Positions 58,189 through 64,000 of a stretch of 64,000 nucleotides of DNA are shown piece after piece (the stretch's first letter is position 1; each line of letters begins with the position of its first letter). Made by a program: the position numbers and the translations under genes. This DNA comes from Siphonodentalium dalli. Taxonomy: Eukaryota > Mollusca > Scaphopoda > Gadilida > Siphonodentaliidae. The notes beneath the pieces were generated by a model. That model had not been told where the DNA came from. It did not search any database and saw nothing but the letters and a program-made list of their open reading frames with translations. The stretch spans positions 130,373,605 to 130,437,604 of the forward strand of contig CP136064.1 of assembly GCA_032622095.1 (NCBI GenBank). The letters run 5' to 3'.

Positions 58189-58755
58189 GTAAGACTAAAT
58201 AAAGTAGCCAAAGATTCTGATACAAAATACTGTATCAAACTTTCAATGCTACCCAAATAACACGCACCACAATTTTCAAACTTCAAAAGGCGTTACTTGC
58301 TTTTGTCACGGTTCCAATGGTCATGATGGCACTGAACAACGAAGACCGTATATTGTTACTTCTACGCGGATCAAGATTAGTCAGCCAATTTTTCACTGCA
58401 GACAGTGCGTGGGTGGGTGGTGTGTGTGTGGGGGGGGGGGGGGGGGGGTCTTGAACAAATTTGCAGACAGGGTTGAAAAAAATAATATCCGCAATTTATT
58501 ATTACAGTGCCACAACGGCAGTGACCTGGTCACAAACAAGATCATAAATGGCAAAAAAAAAAAAAAAAACTGTGCCAATGAATTAGCATATATACGTAGC
58601 TGAATGGGTGCCTCCAATCGTATTGCCAACACTGAAATCCTTCTGAGCGACTACATTATTCAAGTTTGCTGATCAATGAAATACAGGTGACATTCAATGG
58701 ATTGTGGGCAGTTCGTCAGTGGTTGCTTATGCATGTGTGATGATTTTATAATTAA

Positions 58756-59215
58756 AGGTACTCAATCCTATTCGATGGTGCCCATACCACCATATTACAA
58801 CAACATCATCAACAACAACCCAACAACATTTTTTGAAATGCCACTTCAGTTATCGGAATCGAGTAATTGCCCAAAAATAATGCTAACCACAGTCAACTAT
58901 AGTATAAAATTGCCCAAAACCTGTTATTTATCAACATATTGTTGAACGAAATGTTGCTGGTTTGTCCCCAAAAAAAGCCACTTGATTTTTTGAGTTATCT
59001 ATCTTCATCCCAATTTTGTTACCAGACTGTCTTCTCGTCGACTGTTTACTGGCCCACTTAAAATTATCGGTGGTGAAAAATAATGGATTTCAAACATCGA
59101 TATCTTGTCACTCTGAGCTTTGATGGGTCGGTTCCTCGACTCGAATAAAAGATTTGTTTTACCCCCGAAGCCAGGGAAATAGTAATTTGCGAGCGTTAAT
59201 TCGGATTATGCATCT
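58756..59215. mobile_element. TTAA-flanked MITE, longer variant
   Basis: TTAA at 58752-58755 and 59216-59219. Left end 'aggtactcaatcctattcg', right end 'cgttaattcggattatgcat' plus ct. It includes 'ctcgactcgaataaaag' and 'ttacccccgaagccag' as in 51706-52018, plus ~150 bp (caacaacatcatcaacaac to ttataccta-like) present in 41424-41791 but not in 51706-52018. Confidence 0.88.
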
Positions 59216-59219
59216 TTAA

Positions 59220-60410
59220 GGGTACGTTCATGAATTGGCAAGTTTGCACGTCATTATTTGCAGGCCTTTCTCATAAAAAACCATATGTGCCAGAATATGA
59301 ACGACAAGATGCATTTAAAATGCATATTTACCAAAGCTAACGACATGAGCAGTACAATTTCGATAATTCCACATGTAATGGTGCCACTAACACATTGCCT
59401 TAAAAATACTTCTTTGATTAATTCTGGTGAGATAATTGCTATTACAGGCAAATTTCGATAGCATCACTACTAGTGGAACGACATAGTTTTTTACTTCTCA
59501 CGTACATTGTACCGAAATGCCTGCAGAAAATTGTCTGGCAAATTTGCGACTGTATGAACCTATCCTAAAAGAAAATTGCTTAGGTATGGGTGACCATCCT
59601 ACCTAAAAGTAAATGGTTTCTGTAACCACTGACTATAGTATAAAAGGCTCAGAGGGCAGGTGATATTTACAAATGGTTTGTGTGTAATGCATACATATAT
59701 ATAGCCCTGTGCGACTGCTGCTGGTCAGTATGTCAGTACATGCGTATATTGACTGTAATATCGACTAGCGGAAATACTGAGAACAAAAATGAGACATTGT
59801 TAGCCAATGCATGGACTACATGTAATAGTGTTTGAAAGTGGAATACAGACTTAATGATTCCATTCCTGGTGCCTCTGTGATGATATAATAAAAAAATTGT
59901 GTTAAATTGAGTCAAAAAAATCAGCCAACTCGGTATAGCTCAGCTAAGTGCCTAATATATATTTCCAACTTGGCTTTTTTCAGAACTCGAACCCACGGCA
60001 GCGTATTAGCGTCATCGAAATATTAACAGTTTAACAATCATCCAATGAGAGTCGATCGAGATCTCTTCCGATTGTGATTTATGTATAGATCAACAGAGGC
60101 CGAACACACCCTTTCCATATATAGGCTCCAAAATAGCAGCTGCATGCCCGGAGTGCATGCGTGGTTCTAAAAGGGCACACTTATTTCACGTATATCTCTG
60201 TCCCTTGACCGATTTCGGTAAAACAATGGATGTTGTATGGTGGACATGAGACACCCTCTCGATACACCACCACACACACAAACCCCACCAAAACCCAAAA
60301 TGGTCGCCCAGAGGGGGGTAATATGGCATTCATGTCATATCTCGGGCCGGTCATACATTGGGATGTTCGTCACCACCCCCCCCCCATTGGAACGCAGGGC
60401 CCTTGTAATT
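59220..60410. other. Intronic, no gene
   Basis: Unique sequence. A stretch near 59937-60002 contains 'tatagctcagc' and, inverted, 'gggttcgagttct' (B-box-like on the minus strand), but it does not fold into a tRNA. Confidence 0.4.
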
Positions 60411-60993
60411 TTCCACCCGATCCTTACGATGTTATACGCTACCAGTGCACGGGAAATATGTTTGAAAAGGTTGGCGATAACAATGTCTGATCTTTCTAGC
60501 TTGGGAGCCGCTCTCCGTCTGCTGTCACACCTAACATTGTTAACAAAATGTTATACACAACCACGGAACTCTGGCGCTAACAACATCGGATATTTCTGGC
60601 TTGAGATCCACTGTCCGTCTACTGACATCGCTAACATGTTAATAAAAAGAGCTACAACTCTATATGTAACGTATTTTCGACTAAATAACGGATTTGTCTG
60701 ATATATTTTACAACACCACAAGAGAGCAACTTCGGTCTGTCATAAGTCAAATGCATATATTTGGTTGGCGGACTTGGTGGAGGTTTTGTGTCGCTCTTTA
60801 AAATCACTTCTTCGAACAAATACGCACACAAAAACGCTCTTTAAAATCACGTCTTCTTAGAAAGAAAGAAAGAAGCTCTATAAAATAACTTCTTCGGGAA
60901 AAAACGCTCTTTAAAATAAATACTATAAAAATGTTAACAACGGTAGCGATGACAACAGACGGATATCGGATCTCAAGCTGTAAACATCAGATA

Positions 60994-61573
60994 CATATAT
61001 AGGTGTGGACATTCTGTAGAAAATGCTTTCCACTATTTTTTTGAATGCCACCTACACTTTGAAGAAAGAATTACACTTCGTAATAATCTGCTGCGCTTTA
61101 ATATACATTCAGTTAAGACATTAATATTTGGGGACCCGAACTTAAAACAATTAGAAAATGAACATATCTTTAAAGCTATGCAAATTTACTTACGAGATAC
61201 AACGCAAGAGGAAAATCCGACAAAGTTCTATTAAGACGCTCGCATCATTTGAATGCAAATTGTAAAATGTTATCAATGCACAATGAAGTACATGTATCAC
61301 ATTTAAAACAGCTACTTGATAATCTTATTGAAATTATGTAGAATTGGTGGGGTGGTGAGACTATACAAACTATACTTCAAATAATATACAATGATATATG
61401 TATACACTTGTCAATATGTTATACCTATTGTGTTGACAACCCAAATTATTATATATTAGTGTTATGACGGCAATTGGGAGAGGGGGTTATGTATAAGTGG
61501 ATCGCACTTGTCCTCCAATCCCAATGCCAATCTGTATTGTTATATACTTATTGGTAATAAATATGTTTAAACC
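60994..61573 (+). mobile_element. 5'-truncated non-LTR retrotransposon with 11-bp TSD
   Basis: The exact direct repeats aacatcagata at 60983-60993 and 61574-61584 bracket the copy. It carries the last part of the reverse-transcriptase reading frame and a 3' untranslated region ending 'ggtaataaatatgtttaaac'. It has the conserved 'gggagagggggtta' and 'cttgtcctccaatccca' blocks. It lies in the MMP intron in sense orientation. Confidence 0.9.
61004..61234 (+). pseudogene. Reverse transcriptase C-terminal fragment
   Basis: Reads CGHSVENAFHYFFECHLHF, then EERITLRNNLLRFNIHSVKT, then LIFGDPNLKQLENEHIFKAM, then QIYLRDTTQEENPTKFY and a stop. The CG..EnA.HYFF.C block is the C-terminal zinc-knuckle-like motif also seen at 48474-48520 and 27835-27888 (minus). 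The reading frame is intact to its natural stop. Only the 5' truncation makes it non-functional. Confidence 0.85.
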
Positions 61574-61690
61574 AACATCAGATATTGTTAGCGCTGTCAG
61601 GGCCTATCATTTTAAACAGGTTTGCGCTGGTAGCGCATAGCATGCATTGTACGGATCGCGCGGGTGCATTCTCAGGTGGTATATAGGCGG

Positions 61691-63167
61691 GATTCATACC
61701 CGCTATTAGCCGGTATTCGGGATTCATACGCCCTTTTTGCAGGCTTTCAATCGGAGTGCTAGATTGCCAGTGACATGCATTAACAGATCAACTGCCCCGC
61801 ATCTGACAATCACTGTTCCGGGAAATAAAGTAATATGTTAATAACCAGGTATTGACTTTGGCAGATTACTGACATAACTGACCACACATTGTAGTGTGAG
61901 ATCAGGGTCCTGCGTCACATATATTCTTAAGTGACATCATGTATTCTCCCCACCATTAACTGCATATTTAGGATTCAGGGATAGGTTGACACCCTTATAT
62001 ACGGTGTTGTATGGTGTCCCCCCACCAAGACACAATTGCCATACAACCCGCATGCATGGCTCCTATTTTTAAGAGAGAGAAATGGGGGAGCTGGCAAAAC
62101 ACCAAAGTACAAACATATAACCGGACTATCATGCACACACTCTTTACACCAACTTTTATCTTCTTTTTTTTTGTTGGCCAAATTTATGCAAATTTATTCT
62201 ATGTCATCTTGTAAATATTTAATTTCATGTAAACGGTTGTATTTGGGAGCGGAACAGCTGTAAGTTGTAAAAAAAAATCCCGTTGTATATAAGATACTAA
62301 TATATACAGGCCGACCTGTATATGGGCGAGCGACAATTACGCATGCAAGCTCTCCAGTGCCTATCAAAATCGATTTTAACAGAATTGGATTTCTTTCACA
62401 CGTCAGAAACAGTATTTGGTCTCTAATAGACGATAATTGTGTGAAGATCCCTCTGAAATTGAGAGTTGTTGCTTGCACTGGTGTAAGACGGGGGCAAGAA
62501 AAATCGGACTCGAGACATCGAGGGCATGCTAATCGCGGCGACGCCTCTCCAATACTTTATACGATGCTAATGCTAACTTGAGAGAATTGATCTCTTTTCG
62601 CCGGGGAATAGGTGCGGTTTTACCATTTATCAAACCGAATGGACCACTACAGAATAGAAATACGTATCGACCAAAGTGACTTAGAGAAACCACTGCTTTC
62701 GTTCAATTTCCCGTTCATTAAAACGCCTCTTTGAGTATATATGAAAGGCGAGTCTAGCTTGACTTGATGTGATCTATTAAATTGGCTGTTGTCGGAATAA
62801 TTTTTGGAGATGCTTTGGTTTTATGCACTGCTCCGATTGAAATCGCAATTCTTGGGGTTAATTCGAGAAAATACACACAAATCAGTTGAGAATATTTTCA
62901 CGCCTTAATGAGCTTCTGTAAGGAACATCCAGATCGACTTGAGATAAAATAATACAAATTAAGCGCTGGGAGTATGGTTGCCATATACGATTACGAAAGT
63001 CATTAGGCGCAACAAGAGGAAAATCTGCCCATCGACAACCGTTGCTATAAGTTGCCGTCCGATGGTTTGGGGACCATTATCTCGCAGAAAGAATAACATA
63101 CACATGCATGCACGCTCGTCAGTGGTTTACGTCTTTGTTCCTCATTTTGTCATTCCGTTCTTGTCAG
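61691..63167. other. Intronic, no gene
   Basis: Unique AT-rich sequence up to the MMP acceptor. The open frames of 62011-62581 show no motif. The frame running through 62978-63415 is open only because it contains the MMP exon. Confidence 0.5.
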
Positions 63168-63272
63168 GAGTTTTGGACGAAGAAACCTCTTATTGGATGA
63201 GTTTGCCCAGATGCGGAGTCAAAGATCCAGTTAATGGAGGGCTAAAACGGAAAAGAAGATATGCCGTACAGG
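63168..63272 (+). CDS. Matrix metalloproteinase, cysteine-switch and furin-site exon
   Basis: Acceptor 'ttccgttcttgtcag/' and donor 'acagg/GTGAGT' bound 35 codons. With the base carried over they read GVLDEETSYWMSLPRCGVKD, then PVNGGLKRKRRYAVQG. PRCGVKD is the cysteine switch, whose Cys occupies the catalytic zinc in the latent enzyme. KRKRR before YAVQG is a furin-type cleavage site, so activation probably occurs inside the cell by a proprotein convertase, as in membrane-type and some secreted MMPs. YAVQG is the usual start of the mature enzyme. The exon ends in phase 1. The catalytic HExxH exon would lie beyond the window. Which MMP subgroup this is cannot be decided from two exons. Confidence 0.95.
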
Positions 63273-63847
63273 GTGAGTTGTCCGCATCACACCAATTTAG
63301 TGCGACAATGAATCACTCAATACACTTCGAGGCGATTCTCAAAGGGCGACTGTACACTAAATTCGGTAATCATTATGAAAATGACTGGAGTAATAAATTA
63401 ATTTTCATTATATAATTACCATGCCATTTGCATCGTTCATAGAGCACATGCGTGTATATTGCACTAATACATGGCTCAAATTCATTCATTTGTTGCATAT
63501 ATCCTGTATATAAATGGTCGGATTTAAGTGGTTACATTAATAAGAGCAAATAACGTTCAACATGTCCGATGAAAACGAAAGAAACCAACATATGTTCCAT
63601 CGGTAACATCTTCAGTAACATTTTGGCCTTGTATACTGACAATAATGTCAAATGTTAATGTTTCACTAAATAATCATAAATATGGGGAATTTATCTAGCC
63701 TGATATTTAAAGGTGTATACGGTAATTAAAAACAAATATCGGAAAACTGTGTGTTTTCGTATTGAATGAGATAACAAATATGAGTCAAGACAAAGCTTCC
63801 GAACAGAGTTGTTATACCAAACGATTGTACTACTTTATTAGCCTTAT
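63273..63847. other. Start of the next MMP intron
   Basis: AT-rich sequence after the donor at 63273. I see no catalytic-domain exon before the window ends. Confidence 0.6.
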
Positions 63848-64000
63848 TAGCTCAACTTTACTTTGTAAAGTTTGAGCTATTGCCATGGCTTGGTATCCGT
63901 CGTCCGTGTGTGTGCGCGCGCGTATGTGTGTGTGATTCGTCAACAATTTCTTTAGCACGGGCTACAGGTCGTACCTTTGGTCGGATCATTATGAAATTTG
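63848..64000 (+). repeat. Tandem array, left tip
   Basis: Palindromic tip 'tagctcaactttactttg' / 'aaagtttgagcta', then 'ttgccatggcttggtatccg', a gtgtgtgcgcgcgcg run, and the first core unit (tagcacgggctacaggtc, ggtcggatcattatg). It continues beyond the window. Confidence 0.88.

Larger units (their letters stand above)
60411..61690. repeat. Inverted repeat (foldback-like) with nested LINE
   Basis: The left arm (about 60411-60680: acgctaccagtgcacggg, ggcgataacaatgtctgat, ctgtccgtctactgacatc) is mirrored by the right arm (about 60930-61690: gatgacaacagacggatatc, cagatattgttagcgctgtc, gcgctggtagcgcatagc). The right arm is split by the retrotransposon at 60994-61573. Removing that insertion restores the symmetry. 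Outer limits are approximate. Confidence 0.72.
58189..63167 (+). other. MMP intron (4979 bp) filled with repeats
   Basis: GT-AG intron of phase 1 separating the two prodomain exons. It contains a G-run (58427-58448), a TTAA MITE (58756-59215), an inverted repeat with a nested LINE (60411-61690), and otherwise unique AT-rich sequence. No other gene is supported inside it. Confidence 0.9.

Noticed and set aside
59937..60002. tRNA-like or SINE-like signal
   Set aside because: A B-box-like string lies on the minus strand and an A-box-like string on the + strand, so they cannot belong to one tRNA. No cloverleaf forms.

Overview
This is a eukaryotic, intron-bearing, AT-rich and very repeat-dense window. 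It most likely comes from an invertebrate animal. A mollusc is my best guess, because the tandem-cored repeat arrays resemble the 'pearl'/DINE-like elements described in bivalves, but nothing here proves the phylum. Protein-coding content is sparse. The only host gene I can name with confidence is a matrix metalloproteinase (MMP) on the + strand. One exon (58065-58188) encodes most of the peptidoglycan-binding-like prodomain. A second (63168-63272) encodes its end, the PRCGVKD cysteine switch and a furin-type RKRR site. They are separated by a 4979-bp intron and join in phase. The signal-peptide exon and the catalytic exons are not in view. A weak candidate first exon for a secreted protein lies at 14731-14835.

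Almost everything else is mobile DNA, often nested. (1) Two long palindromic, foldback-like elements, 773-5430 and 31614-37637, have arms above 2 kb built partly of ~172-bp subrepeats. The second carries a ~1.05-kb insertion that ends in a 148-bp near-perfect hairpin. A third large inverted repeat (about 39040-44320) and a smaller one (60411-61690) have the same architecture. (2) Tandem arrays of a ~150-165-bp unit lie at 1-772, 7499-11390, 45531-49973 and 63848-64000, with a palindromic left tip and a short hairpin at the right tip. Two are split by younger insertions. (3) Non-LTR retrotransposons: a 2.7-kb reverse transcriptase copy at 46326-49012 (one in-frame stop, frameshifts), a minus-strand 5'-truncated copy at 27161-28416 with an 11-bp target-site duplication, a 580-bp copy at 60994-61573 with another 11-bp duplication, and an isolated 3' end at about 50905. 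(4) DNA-transposon-like elements: a 3.28-kb TIR element at 23581-26858 with 8-bp duplications, a hAT-like non-autonomous element at 5865-6927, TIR elements at 8369-9967, 19268-21234 and 53425-55295, and a family of TTAA-flanked palindromic MITEs (best copy 51706-52018). (5) A decayed integrase-like coding relic sits at 13300-13772, followed by tandem 22-bp palindromes.

The layout can be read as a stratigraphy. A minisatellite plus unique segment at 21328-21900 is duplicated at 23190-28580, where a TIR element and then a LINE interrupt it. Comparing the two copies gives the empty sites. Large stretches (for example 11391-13255, 16876-19139, 21901-23189, 28581-31390, 55736-57990) hold no gene I can support.
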